The translations under genes were made by a program, and so were the position numbers. A DNA stretch of 64,000 nt from positions 1 through 64,000 of the forward strand of contig CAKTVV010000011.1 in assembly GCA_934630515.1 (NCBI GenBank). Direction: 5' to 3'. Of this stretch, positions 25,077 to 32,329 are shown piece after piece. The notes beneath the pieces were generated by a model that was given only the letters and a program-made list of their open reading frames with translations, was not told the origin of the DNA and ran no database searches. The stretch is from an uncultured Eubacteriales bacterium (GTDB lineage Bacteria > Bacillota > Clostridia > Oscillospirales > Acutalibacteraceae). Positions within the stretch are counted from its first letter, which is position 1, and every line of letters begins with the position of its first letter.

Positions 25077-25105
25077 GTTATAGCATAGAATGCGCCCGTT
25101 TGCAA
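25077..25105 (-). promoter_or_regulatory. Promoter of the AraC regulator gene
   Basis: Minus-strand TTGCAA (25100-25105) and TATAAC (25077-25082) with a 17-bp spacer, 75 bp upstream of the start codon. Confidence 0.65.
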
Positions 25106-25165
25106 TCCCCCGCCCCAATAAAAGGGGAGCCGCTGCTGCTGGGAGCAAGGGCGCCCGGACGCAGC

Positions 25166-25201
25166 GCCGCCCCGCAGGAATCCGGCGTCCTGCGGGGCGG
25201 C
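25166..25201. terminator. Strong hairpin after the sigma/anti-sigma genes
   Basis: A perfect 14-bp GC-rich stem (25166-25179 with 25188-25201) lies 30 bases beyond the anti-sigma stop. No T run follows on the minus strand, so termination is probable from position but not shown by sequence. Confidence 0.5.
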
Positions 25202-25231
25202 AGTATCGGCTTTTTCTTCGGAGGGCGCCGC

Positions 25232-25918
25232 TTACGGTGCGATCCGGTCCAGATCCAGCTCTTTGAGCCGGACCAGCGCCTGAATGGCGGAGGCGGTCTC
25301 GTTTCGGACGGTCTCACGCAGCGCCTTTTCACCGGCGTTCTCGATATATACGGTGGTTTCGCCCAGTGTAAGGGTGGCGTAATATACCACCCTCCCGCCA
25401 CTGGTAAAATACCCCGCACACACGGGAATACCGTCCACCGCCGACGCCGTTTCCTCCCCCTGAAGGACCGTATCGCTGCCGTTCACACCCGGCGCCGCAG
25501 CAAAGAGCCGCATAGCGCCATAGTGCCCCTCCACGCCCAGAATACGGTCGTCCTCCCTGCCGAAAAGCGCATAGCCATCCACAGGCAGATCGCCGAAAAG
25601 CTCCGTCACCTCGGCATTTGTCAGCGGGCGGGTGCGCAGATCGACAGCGATATCCGGCTGTGCTGTGCCGCCGTCGGACCGGACAAAGAGGATCCGTTCA
25701 CCGGTATCCAGCACGGCGGTCTGCCCGCCGGCTCCAAACCAGCCGCCCGGCAATGTACCCAGTCCGAGCACGGCGATCAGCGCAAGGCACGCAGCAACCG
25801 CCCCCCATTTCACCCACGCCGGGCGGGAAGCCCCTGCTTTCCCGGCGTAGGCGGCTGCCTCCTCCACATATTGCGGCCGGATATTCTGCAGCGCTTCCGA
25901 AATGCTGCGTTTTCTCAT
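25232..25918 (-). CDS. Probable membrane anti-sigma factor
   Basis: A 228-residue protein. A short cytoplasmic N-terminus (about 1-36), with no zinc-binding HxxxCxxC motif, is followed by one membrane segment (about 37-57) and an extracytoplasmic domain of about 165 residues. The start overlaps the stop of the ECF sigma gene by ATGA (25915-25918), the usual layout for a sigma factor and its membrane regulator. By analogy the N-terminus holds the sigma factor inactive until an outside signal is sensed. No specific family was recognised for the outer domain, so the anti-sigma role rests on topology and coupling. Confidence 0.7.
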   Translation of the reverse strand: MRKRSISEALQNIRPQYVEEAAAYAGKAGASRPAWVKWGAVAACLALIAVLGLGTLPGGWFGAGGQTAVLDTGERILFVRSDGGTAQPDIAVDLRTRPLTNAEVTELFGDLPVDGYALFGREDDRILGVEGHYGAMRLFAAAPGVNGSDTVLQGEETASAVDGIPVCAGYFTSGGRVVYYATLTLGETTVYIENAGEKALRETVRNETASAIQALVRLKELDLDRIAP

Positions 25919-26472
25919 AAGGACACTCCTTCCTGAATCAGATATTTTTTCAGTCTCTGACGAATGCGGAAGAGCCGGACCGACACGGTATGGCTGCTTG
26001 TGTGAAAAAGCGCCGCAATATCCGCCACCGGATCGGCATACCAGTACCGCCGGACGAACATCACACGGCTCTCCTTGTCCAATGCCGCCAGAAACCGGTC
26101 GAGGATACGGGCGGTCTCGCCGGCATGAAACGCCTCCTCCACCGTATCCGCTGCCGGAAAGCAATTTTCCAGCTCGTCCAGAGCCACGTCATAGCAGCTG
26201 TTCCGCTTCGCCGCCGTATTGGCGTGGTACCTCTTGATGGCAAGATTGCGCACGATGCGGCAAACATAGCTCCGGAGCGGCTGGGGCTTTTGAGGCGGTA
26301 TGGTATTCCACGCTCCCAGATAGGCATCGTTTACACATTCCTCCACATCCCGTGCATCATTCAGAATATTGTTGGCGACCCTTCTGCATACGGAGCCGTA
26401 CTTTTCCGATAGCGCAGCGATCGCCCGCTCCGAGCGCTCATAGAGCAGCTCGAGGATCTGGCTGTCCTCCAA
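25915..26472 (-). CDS. ECF-type RNA polymerase sigma factor
   Basis: A 185-residue sigma-70-family factor with region 2 (about 22-85: RRVANNILNDARDVEECVND, SYVCRIVRNLAIKRY) and region 4 (about 125-180: DPVADIAALFHTSSHTVSVR, a helix-turn-helix). The start codon is TTG, preceded by GGGAGGGGG. It is the first gene of a two-gene unit with the membrane protein that overlaps it. ECF factors usually direct their own operon and a small regulon; the outer domain of the partner suggests an envelope or sugar signal. A tRNA-Gln gene with its terminator lies just upstream. Confidence 0.85.
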   Translation of the reverse strand: MEDSQILELLYERSERAIAALSEKYGSVCRRVANNILNDARDVEECVNDAYLGAWNTIPPQKPQPLRSYVCRIVRNLAIKRYHANTAAKRNSCYDVALDELENCFPAADTVEEAFHAGETARILDRFLAALDKESRVMFVRRYWYADPVADIAALFHTSSHTVSVRLFRIRQRLKKYLIQEGVSL

Positions 26473-26569
26473 TGTTCTCCCCCTCCCTTCTGCCTCACCT
26501 ATATACTACGGTTTTGGATGAAAATATCACCGCTCTTTTGCGTTTTGTTCTGTCCCTCTGTGCTTTTGA

Positions 26570-26606
26570 AAAGCAAAAACGACAAGCATCCTGCAATGCT
26601 TGTCGT
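26570..26606 (-). terminator. Terminator of tRNA-Gln
   Basis: An 11-bp stem (ACGACAAGCAT, 26579-26589, with 26596-26606). On the minus strand it is followed by TTTTTGC. It lies 6 bases downstream of the tRNA 3' end. Confidence 0.9.
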
Positions 26607-26611
26607 TCTTG

Positions 26612-26685
26612 TGGCTGGGCTGGGTGGAGTTGAACCACCACGGCGTGAGTCAAAGTCACGTGTCCTACCGCTAGACTACAGCCCA
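26612..26685 (-). tRNA. tRNA-Gln (anticodon TTG)
   Basis: The 74-base gene folds as a cloverleaf. The acceptor stem TGGGCTG pairs with CAGCCCA, the anticodon stem CGTGA/TCACG carries the loop CTTTGAC with anticodon TTG, the T arm GGTGG/CCACC carries the TTCAACT loop, and the 3' CCA is encoded (26612-26614). Confidence 0.95.
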
Positions 26686-26698
26686 ATGTACCGACAGC

Positions 26699-26727
26699 AC
26701 TATACCACAAATTCCCGGCACTGTCAA
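26699..26727 (-). promoter_or_regulatory. Promoter of tRNA-Gln
   Basis: Minus-strand TTGACA (26722-26727) and TATAGT (26699-26704) with a 17-bp spacer, 13 bp before the tRNA 5' end. Confidence 0.9.
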
Positions 26728-26979
26728 GGTGTATTTTGCATCCGTACCGGGCTCCTCCGGTGTGCGCTGCTTCCGGGGAAAAGCTTCAAAACAGCCACGA
26801 AAAAACAGCGCCGCTCCGGGGCAGCCACCGCAAAACCGGATGGACAGCACCGGCATCTATTTCGGCAAAGCGTGCGGTTTTTCGTCATAAATAAAATACT
26901 TCCATTCCTACAGGAAAGCCGCTATAACAGGGAAAGCGATCATCGGCATTACACAAAATAATACTATAGGAGAGCTTTT

Positions 26980-27633
26980 ATGAAACGATTTCCGGCACTG
27001 ATCCTGGCTGCGCTGATGCTGATGACAGCGCTGTGCGGCTGCGGCGACGCTTCCGTCAGCCGCAGCGACGACCCTGCGTCCGCCGCCGACAAGGGCACGG
27101 CAGACGTAAAGAATGAAAAAGACGACAGCACCCTGCCCGGCACCTATGAGATCGCCGCCACCGATCCCCACTACAGCATCGCCACACCCGACTGGAAGGC
27201 CGAGGGCTACGGCTGCGGCTTTGCGCTGAACGAAAAGGGCAACAAGAAATACGCCATTGTCGTGGCGTGCGGCGCCGAAGCCGACGCAGAGGAGACCTCG
27301 CTCCAGGAGGCGTTCGCCACACTCTATAACGATACCTTTAATGGCATTCTGATACAGAACTACCGTGCCAAATACGCAGAATTCACCCCTGCGACCGCCG
27401 AAACGCTCTTGGCGGACGGCAGCCCTGCGCTGCTCTTTCAGGATGTGCAGCCGGCGGACGACTACGGCACTCAGCTGAGCTGCCCCGTTTATGGCTACGG
27501 CTTCCGTCATGACGGCGTGCCCTTTATCGTCGCCTATATCGTGATCGACGAGACCGACGCCGACGCCGCCAAGTGCGCCGAAATGCAGAGCTATGTGGAT
27601 GCGATGGTAACCACCGTCCGCACGGAACAATAA
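26980..27633 (+). CDS. Putative lipoprotein of unknown function
   Basis: A 217-residue exported protein with a lipoprotein signal (KRFPALILAALMLMTALCGC, probable lipidated cysteine at 21) and a polar Asp/Ser/Lys linker (about 23-52). A compact globular domain follows, with patterns like YGCGFALNEKGNKKYAIVVA and FRHDGVPFIVAYIVIDE. It sits outside the membrane and may bind a ligand or partner. The start follows AGGAGAG. It stands alone between tRNA-Gln and a convergent acyltransferase-like gene. No family was recognised. Confidence 0.65.
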   Translation: MKRFPALILAALMLMTALCGCGDASVSRSDDPASAADKGTADVKNEKDDSTLPGTYEIAATDPHYSIATPDWKAEGYGCGFALNEKGNKKYAIVVACGAEADAEETSLQEAFATLYNDTFNGILIQNYRAKYAEFTPATAETLLADGSPALLFQDVQPADDYGTQLSCPVYGYGFRHDGVPFIVAYIVIDETDADAAKCAEMQSYVDAMVTTVRTEQ

Positions 27634-27697
27634 GCTGCGTTTTATCCCTAAACGGAGCGCCTGCCGTGAAAAGCGGCACTCCCATAATTACAGAAGC

Positions 27698-27734
27698 AAG
27701 CACCGGGAGCAGGCATATGTCGCTCCCGGTGCTT
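27698..27734 (+). terminator. Weak terminator-like hairpin
   Basis: A perfect 13-bp stem (27698-27710 with 27722-27734) lies 65 bases after the lipoprotein stop, but no T run follows. A third partial copy of the arm (GCTCCCGGTGCC) occurs at 27742-27753. Confidence 0.45.
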
Positions 27735-27826
27735 ATGCTATGCTCCCGGTGCCGCCCCCGCCACGCCCCCACAGGTGCGCCGCCTCTCCGCAGGCAATGC
27801 GCCCGCCGGCGGACCCCGTGTTATAC

Positions 27827-27866
27827 AAAAGACCGCCGGTCAAGCCTTACAGGCCTGCCGGCGGTC
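27827..27866 (-). terminator. Terminator of the acyltransferase-like gene
   Basis: A two-part stem: GACCGCCGG (27831-27839) with 27858-27866, and inside it GCCT with AGGC. On the minus strand it is followed by TTTTG. It lies 24 bases beyond the stop at 27890. Confidence 0.75.
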
Positions 27867-27889
27867 TATTCTATGTCTGTTCTATTGCG

Positions 27890-28744
27890 TTACAGCTCCG
27901 GGTCGGGAATGATCACAGCCGGAGGGGTCTCCAGCAGAGAGGGATCCTGCAAGAACTGCTTGATGCGGCGGAACGCCATGGCGAAATAGCTGCCGGAGCA
28001 GATACGCTCATCCATGACCACGCCCAGCGGCATACATTTTTCAAAGACGATCTCGCCGCCCCGGCGCTTCGGCACCTCCCGGGAATTACCGGCAGCCATC
28101 ACGATGCTGGTGGTGCCGAAATCGTAGCAGTGGTGATAAATATGATTGGTGCGGATGCTGGCGAGGTTCGTGAACACCAGCGAGGTATGGAACGGGCTGG
28201 CATCGATGATGGATTTGGGCAGCAGATTGTGCTGATCCGCCCATTTGAGGAAATTGACGGCGAACCGCAGCAGTCCCGGAATGGCGACCAGCTTACGGAT
28301 CAGCCCCTCGGTCTTGTTGTTGGATTTGTCCTCCCGGTTTTCCGCAACATACTTCTGGATCTTCTCCTCCACGGTGAAGATGGTGTCGGACAGATCGAAA
28401 TAGATCTTGGACATGGTGCCGCCGTTAGCGGTGTCGGCGTGGCCGCCGGACAGCACCACCATGCCGATCGCCAGCTCGTTGCGGGCATAGGCACGCTTAT
28501 TGACGATGAACCGGTTGACCGCCGGGTATTCGCACACCATCCGCACATACGCCGCCATGATCACCGCCATATGGCTGATGGCAACACCCTCCCGCCGCTT
28601 CTGCCGAATGTAAGAATCGATCGGCGCCAGCGGTATATCCAAGGTGATCGCATTCATCGAATCGCTGCGCTTCGCCATCACATGGGCGGCGATGCGGTAC
28701 ATGGGGTCGGTATGACGTAAGTAGGTTCCGTCCGCTCGTTTCAT
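27890..28744 (-). CDS. Orphan 2-oxoacid dehydrogenase E2-like acyltransferase fold protein
   Basis: A 284-residue protein matching the catalytic-core fold of E2 acyltransferases/chloramphenicol acetyltransferase but without lipoyl or subunit-binding domains. Recognisable blocks are VAISHMAVIMAAYVRMVCEY, FGTTSIVMAAG and PLGVVMDERICSGSYFA. In true E2 enzymes the last block carries HxxxDG; here the histidine is glutamate (DERICSG) and the aspartate is serine, so classical catalysis is unlikely. No E1 or E3 genes are nearby. It has its own promoter, AGGAGAGGTG ribosome binding site and terminator, so it is a single-gene transcription unit. Possible roles are a different acyl transfer or a non-catalytic function. 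Confidence 0.65.
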   Translation of the reverse strand: MKRADGTYLRHTDPMYRIAAHVMAKRSDSMNAITLDIPLAPIDSYIRQKRREGVAISHMAVIMAAYVRMVCEYPAVNRFIVNKRAYARNELAIGMVVLSGGHADTANGGTMSKIYFDLSDTIFTVEEKIQKYVAENREDKSNNKTEGLIRKLVAIPGLLRFAVNFLKWADQHNLLPKSIIDASPFHTSLVFTNLASIRTNHIYHHCYDFGTTSIVMAAGNSREVPKRRGGEIVFEKCMPLGVVMDERICSGSYFAMAFRRIKQFLQDPSLLETPPAVIIPDPEL

Positions 28745-28787
28745 AAATCACCTCTCCTGTCGCCACTCAATTTACCTTATTTAAAAC

Positions 28788-28816
28788 AGTATAGCACAAA
28801 ATTCGACAATTGTAAA
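28788..28816 (-). promoter_or_regulatory. Promoter of the acyltransferase-like gene
   Basis: Minus-strand TTTACA (28811-28816) and TATACT (28788-28793) with a 17-bp spacer, 43 bp upstream of the start, inside an AT-rich stretch. Confidence 0.75.
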
Positions 28817-28892
28817 CAAATAATAATTAATTTTTGCCCTTATCCCGCAAAATCCCATACCCGCCTGTCATTCCTCACCTTGCCGCAAGCAC

Positions 28893-28926
28893 TGTCCGGA
28901 TTATCGGACACCCGCAGCGGTATACT
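28893..28926 (+). promoter_or_regulatory. Palindromic operator overlapping a promoter
   Basis: A perfect inverted repeat TGTCCG-GATTAT-CGGACA (28893-28910) covers the place of the -35 box of a TATACT (28921-28926) -10 element; no good -35 hexamer is present, as expected for an activated or tightly regulated promoter. It lies 63 bp upstream of the small gene at 28973. Confidence 0.5.
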
Positions 28927-28972
28927 GTGGACACAGACCGAGAAAGAATACGATGTCAGGAGGGCATTTTCT

Positions 28973-29110
28973 ATGGGATGCGTGGAGATCAGCAACAACG
29001 ACCGGGTATGGGAGATCCTTTACGCCAGCGTGTTTCTGGAGGGAAAGGAAAAAGAGGAGGCACTGCGCCGCTATGGGGTGGTGCTTCCTGCGGCGGCGTC
29101 CATGGCGTAA
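28973..29110 (+). CDS. Small unrecognised protein (45 residues)
   Basis: A 45-residue protein starting MGCVEISNNDRVWEILYASV with AGGAGG 9 bases before the ATG and a TAA at 29108-29110. It has a charged middle (EGKEKEEALRRYG) and a short hydrophobic end. The -10 element and palindrome upstream support expression as a separate unit. No known family; it could be a small regulator or sensor controlled by the palindrome-binding factor. It lies upstream of the MFS transporter, which has its own promoter-like sequence. Confidence 0.5.
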   Translation: MGCVEISNNDRVWEILYASVFLEGKEKEEALRRYGVVLPAAASMA

Positions 29111-29195
29111 CGAATGAGCCTTACCACCCGGTCACCGCAGTCATCCGCCGGCGGACCCTGCGGCGGCACTTTGCGGATAAATTCGCACAGACCCC

Positions 29196-29224
29196 TGTAC
29201 AAACCGCCCATCATCCGCTATAAT
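29196..29224 (+). promoter_or_regulatory. Promoter of the MFS transporter gene
   Basis: TGTACA (29196-29201) and TATAAT (29219-29224) with a 17-bp spacer. The start codon follows 29 bp later. Confidence 0.6.
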
Positions 29225-29253
29225 AGAGCCAGACTATGCGGGAAGGTGATCGT

Positions 29254-31077
29254 GTGAAACTCAACTACAAACGCACAATCCTGGTGGGCTTTGCCTTCTT
29301 CCTCATCTGCACATTCTGGCAAGCCTACGATACCATCATTCCGAAAATTCTGACCGACCGGTTCGGGCTGCCGCAAGCCTGGTCGGGGATCGTCATGGCA
29401 CTGGACAACATTCTGGCGCTGTTCATGCTGCCCCTGTTCGGCTCGCTGTCGGACAGGTGCCACACCCGGATGGGTAAGCGCAAGCCCTTTGTGCTGGTGG
29501 GCACCGTGGTGGCGGTGGCGGCGTTCATGCTGCTGACGGTGGCGGACAGCGCCCAGCTGACCCTGATTCGGGAGGTCACCGAGGTGGATGCGTCAAAGCC
29601 CGCCTACAGTCAGGCGCTCAGCACGGTATACACGCAGGTGGGAGAGCGGGAGCTGAGCACCCCCGACGGCAAGCGCTTTCGGCTGGCGGAGCGGTATACG
29701 GCGGAGGAATTCGCCGCCATCCGCCCCACGGTGACAGAGGGGCGAATCGCCGCCAACCGGACGCTCCGGGTCACGAACCGGGAAACCGGGGAAGGTCTGA
29801 CGATCCAATCCCCCTATAAGACCCATATCGTCACCTATGACGGCGTGCAGTTCTTCCTGCGGGATCGGGAGACGGAGCTGGACACCCCCATTGACGATAC
29901 CCTGACGGTGGACGGCGACTCCCTGTCCCTGTCCGCTCTGTGCGCCGCCGGAGCGGCGGAGGATGCCCATGGCGTGTCCGCCTTCGCCTCCGCCACCAAT
30001 GCGGTGTACACCAACTATGTGGTACCGGCCCGGCAGGCGTATATTCACACGCTGACGGTGCAGAACCCGACCCATCTGATCCGGTTTATGCTGATCCTGG
30101 TGGTGGTGCTGGCGGCGATGTCGGTGTTCCGCTCGCCGGCGGTGGCGCTGATGCCGGATGTGACGGTGAAGCCCCTGCGCTCCAAGGCGAACGCCATCAT
30201 CAATCTGATGGGAACGCTGGGCGGCATCTGCGTGCTGGTGCTGGGCATGGGCTTTGCCTTCAACAACAGCGCCGTTGCCAACACCTTCCGCCCCTCCTAC
30301 GGCTTTTTCGGGGTGGTCAGCGGCATCATGCTGGCGGCGCTGGCGGTATTCATGCTGACGGTGCGGGAGCGGAAATGGGCAGCGGAGATGGAGGCGGAGA
30401 CCGCCCGGCTGGAGGCAGCAGGCGAAGCCCCCGTCGAAGAGGATCGCTCCGGCGACCGCAAACTGTCCCGGGGAGAGCGGGCGTCGCTGCTGCTGATCTT
30501 AGCGTCGGTAGCGCTGTGGTATTTCGGCTATAACGCCGTCACCTCCAAATATTCGGTCTATGCCACCAATGTGCTGGATCTGGATTACAGCGCCACCCTG
30601 CTGATCGCCAATGCGGCGGCGGTGCTGTCCTATATCCCGGTGGGCTTTATCTCCTCCCGCATCGGACGGAAAAAGTCCATTCTGGCAGGGGTCGCCATGC
30701 TGGCGGTGGCGTTTGGAGCCGCCTGCTTTGTGCGGGTGGGCTCCAGCCCGCTGATCATGAACGCCACCTTTGCACTGGCGGGCATCGGCTGGGCATCTAT
30801 CAACGTCAATTCCTTCCCCATGGTGGTGGAGCTGTCCACCGGCGGCAATATCGGGCGCTACACCGGCTACTATTACGCCGCCAGCATGGCGGCGCAGGCG
30901 CTGACCCCGTTCCTGTCCGGACTGTTCATGGATCATCTGGGTATGACGGCGCTGTTCCCCTATGCCACGGTGTTCGTGTCGCTGTCCTTCCTAACCATGC
31001 TGTGCGTGCGCCACGGCGACTCCAAGCCGGTGCCCAAGGGCTCGGTGCTGGAGCAGCTGGACGTAGGGGACGATTGA
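29254..31077 (+). CDS. MFS transporter with a large extracytoplasmic loop
   Basis: A 607-residue, 12-TM major-facilitator protein of the sugar-transporter type. The loop motif GSLSDRCHTRMGKRKPF follows the second helix and a matching SSRIGRKKS lies in the second half. Uniquely, about 175 hydrophilic residues (about 100-275) are inserted after the third helix, containing beta-type sequence with no recognised domain. A cytoplasmic charged linker (about 370-420) separates the halves as usual. GGAAGGTG sets the start at GTG 29254 rather than ATG 29236. The phosphodiesterase gene follows 22 bases later and is probably co-transcribed. The substrate is not evident. Confidence 0.75.
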   Translation: MKLNYKRTILVGFAFFLICTFWQAYDTIIPKILTDRFGLPQAWSGIVMALDNILALFMLPLFGSLSDRCHTRMGKRKPFVLVGTVVAVAAFMLLTVADSAQLTLIREVTEVDASKPAYSQALSTVYTQVGERELSTPDGKRFRLAERYTAEEFAAIRPTVTEGRIAANRTLRVTNRETGEGLTIQSPYKTHIVTYDGVQFFLRDRETELDTPIDDTLTVDGDSLSLSALCAAGAAEDAHGVSAFASATNAVYTNYVVPARQAYIHTLTVQNPTHLIRFMLILVVVLAAMSVFRSPAVALMPDVTVKPLRSKANAIINLMGTLGGICVLVLGMGFAFNNSAVANTFRPSYGFFGVVSGIMLAALAVFMLTVRERKWAAEMEAETARLEAAGEAPVEEDRSGDRKLSRGERASLLLILASVALWYFGYNAVTSKYSVYATNVLDLDYSATLLIANAAAVLSYIPVGFISSRIGRKKSILAGVAMLAVAFGAACFVRVGSSPLIMNATFALAGIGWASINVNSFPMVVELSTGGNIGRYTGYYYAASMAAQALTPFLSGLFMDHLGMTALFPYATVFVSLSFLTMLCVRHGDSKPVPKGSVLEQLDVGDD

Positions 31078-31099
31078 TCGAAAAGGAGGAATTTCAGCT

Positions 31100-31900
31100 A
31101 TGTGGATCGCAATAGGCGTATTGCTCGTGCTGGCAGCGCTGCTGCTGTTTCTGGAGATGCCCGCCCTGCGGCGGCACCCGGACCGGGCACATATACAGGG
31201 GCGGTATATCGCCCACCGGGGGCTGCACGACCAGACCCCGGATACACCGGAAAACTCGCTGGCAGCCTTTCGGGCGGCGGTGGAACGGGGCTATGCTATC
31301 GAAAACGACATCCACCTCACCACCGACGGGCAGGTGGTGGTGTTCCATGATGACACTCTCGACCGGATGTGCGGAGTGCCGGGGCGCCCGGAGGAGAAAA
31401 CGCTGGCGCAGCTGAAGGAGCTGTCGCTGGCGGGCACGGCGGAGAAGATCCCCACCCTGCAGGAGTGTCTGGATGCGGTGGACGGGCAGGTGCCGCTGCT
31501 GATCGAATTCAAGTGCGGCACGGTGGCAGGTGCCCGGCAGCTGTGCGCTGCCGCCGACGCCATCCTGTCCGCCTACAAGGGCGAATACTGGGTGCAGTCC
31601 TTTTATCCCTTTATACTGCAATGGTATAAGCACCATCACCCGGATATCTGCCGGGGGCAGCTGTCGGCGGGCTTCTATCACGAGAGCCTGTCCCACCGGC
31701 TGCTGGGCTGCCTGGTGTTCAACTGTCTGGGGCGCCCGGATTTCATTTCCTACGAGCACAGCAATGCCGGAAATGTGTTCCTGCGGCTGAATATCCGTCT
31801 GGGGGCGCTGCCGGTGTGCTGGACGCTCCGTTCCCCCGAGGAGCTGGAGCGGGCAAGACGGGTGTTCCGCACCTATATCTTCGAGCGGTTTATTCCATAG
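31100..31900 (+). CDS. Glycerophosphodiester phosphodiesterase, membrane-anchored
   Basis: A 266-residue protein. One N-terminal membrane segment (about 2-19) is followed by a GDPD TIM barrel with the full active-site set: IAHRG at about 37-41, PENSLAAFRAAVERGY, and ENDIHLTTDGQVVVFHDD. It hydrolyses glycerophosphodiesters to glycerol-3-phosphate and an alcohol, probably outside or at the membrane. The C-terminal part is slightly short but ends normally. AAAGGAGG precedes the ATG, 22 bases after the MFS stop, so the two form an operon; the MFS protein could import a related product, which is inference. Confidence 0.85.
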   Translation: MWIAIGVLLVLAALLLFLEMPALRRHPDRAHIQGRYIAHRGLHDQTPDTPENSLAAFRAAVERGYAIENDIHLTTDGQVVVFHDDTLDRMCGVPGRPEEKTLAQLKELSLAGTAEKIPTLQECLDAVDGQVPLLIEFKCGTVAGARQLCAAADAILSAYKGEYWVQSFYPFILQWYKHHHPDICRGQLSAGFYHESLSHRLLGCLVFNCLGRPDFISYEHSNAGNVFLRLNIRLGALPVCWTLRSPEELERARRVFRTYIFERFIP

Positions 31901-32083
31901 AAAACCACGGTTGAGCGACGCTTTTCGCCGGGGCTGTCCGCTGATCGTTTTGCCGTCGGCGGACCGCTCCGACGCCTTGCCGGAGGTCTGCCGCTCTGTC
32001 GAGTGCTGCGGGCGAAAACAGCTGCGGTGATCTCCTGATTTTGTAAAAACTCCAAGGAAAAGCAAGAAAATTTGATTTTTGCC

Positions 32084-32112
32084 TTGACAAGCCGTTCATT
32101 CTGTGGTATAGT
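32084..32112 (+). promoter_or_regulatory. Promoter of tRNA-Tyr
   Basis: TTGACA (32084-32089) and TATAGT (32107-32112) with a 17-bp spacer, 16 bp before the tRNA 5' end. Confidence 0.9.
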
Positions 32113-32128
32113 AGCCATCGTTGGATTT

Positions 32129-32212
32129 GGGAGAGTTCCCGAGTGGTCAAAGGGGACAGACTGTAAATCTGCTGCTTCGGCTTCGATGGTTCGAATCCAT
32201 CCTCTCCCACCA
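32129..32212 (+). tRNA. tRNA-Tyr (anticodon GTA)
   Basis: An 84-base class II tRNA. The acceptor GGGAGAG pairs with CTCTCCC, the anticodon stem CAGA/TCTG carries a loop with GTA, a long variable arm (GCTGCTTCGGC region) is present, the T arm carries TTCGAAT, and the 3' CCA is encoded. Confidence 0.95.
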
Positions 32213-32216
32213 TATG

Positions 32217-32270
32217 AAAACACCATTGAAATTTGAACCCTTAAGTTCAAGTTCAATGGTGTTTTTATTA
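32217..32270 (+). terminator. Terminator of tRNA-Tyr
   Basis: A long hairpin: outer arms AAAACACCATTGAA (32217-32230) with TTCAATGGTGTTTT (32252-32265), an inner TTGAAC/GTTCAA stem, and a T-rich tail (TTTTTATTAT). Confidence 0.9.
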
Positions 32271-32329
32271 TAGAATTCTGTGTTAATGCGGCTTTTCGGA
32301 GCCGCCATTTCTTTTAGCCTTTTGGACTT

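Noticed and set aside
27698..27753. CRISPR-like or REP repeat because of three GCTCCCGGTG copies
   Set aside because: Two copies form a hairpin and the third is an adjacent partial copy; spacing is irregular and no array exists here or elsewhere in the window.
31890..32256. Minus-strand frames across tRNA-Tyr
   Set aside because: They run through the tRNA gene and its terminator and have no ribosome binding site.
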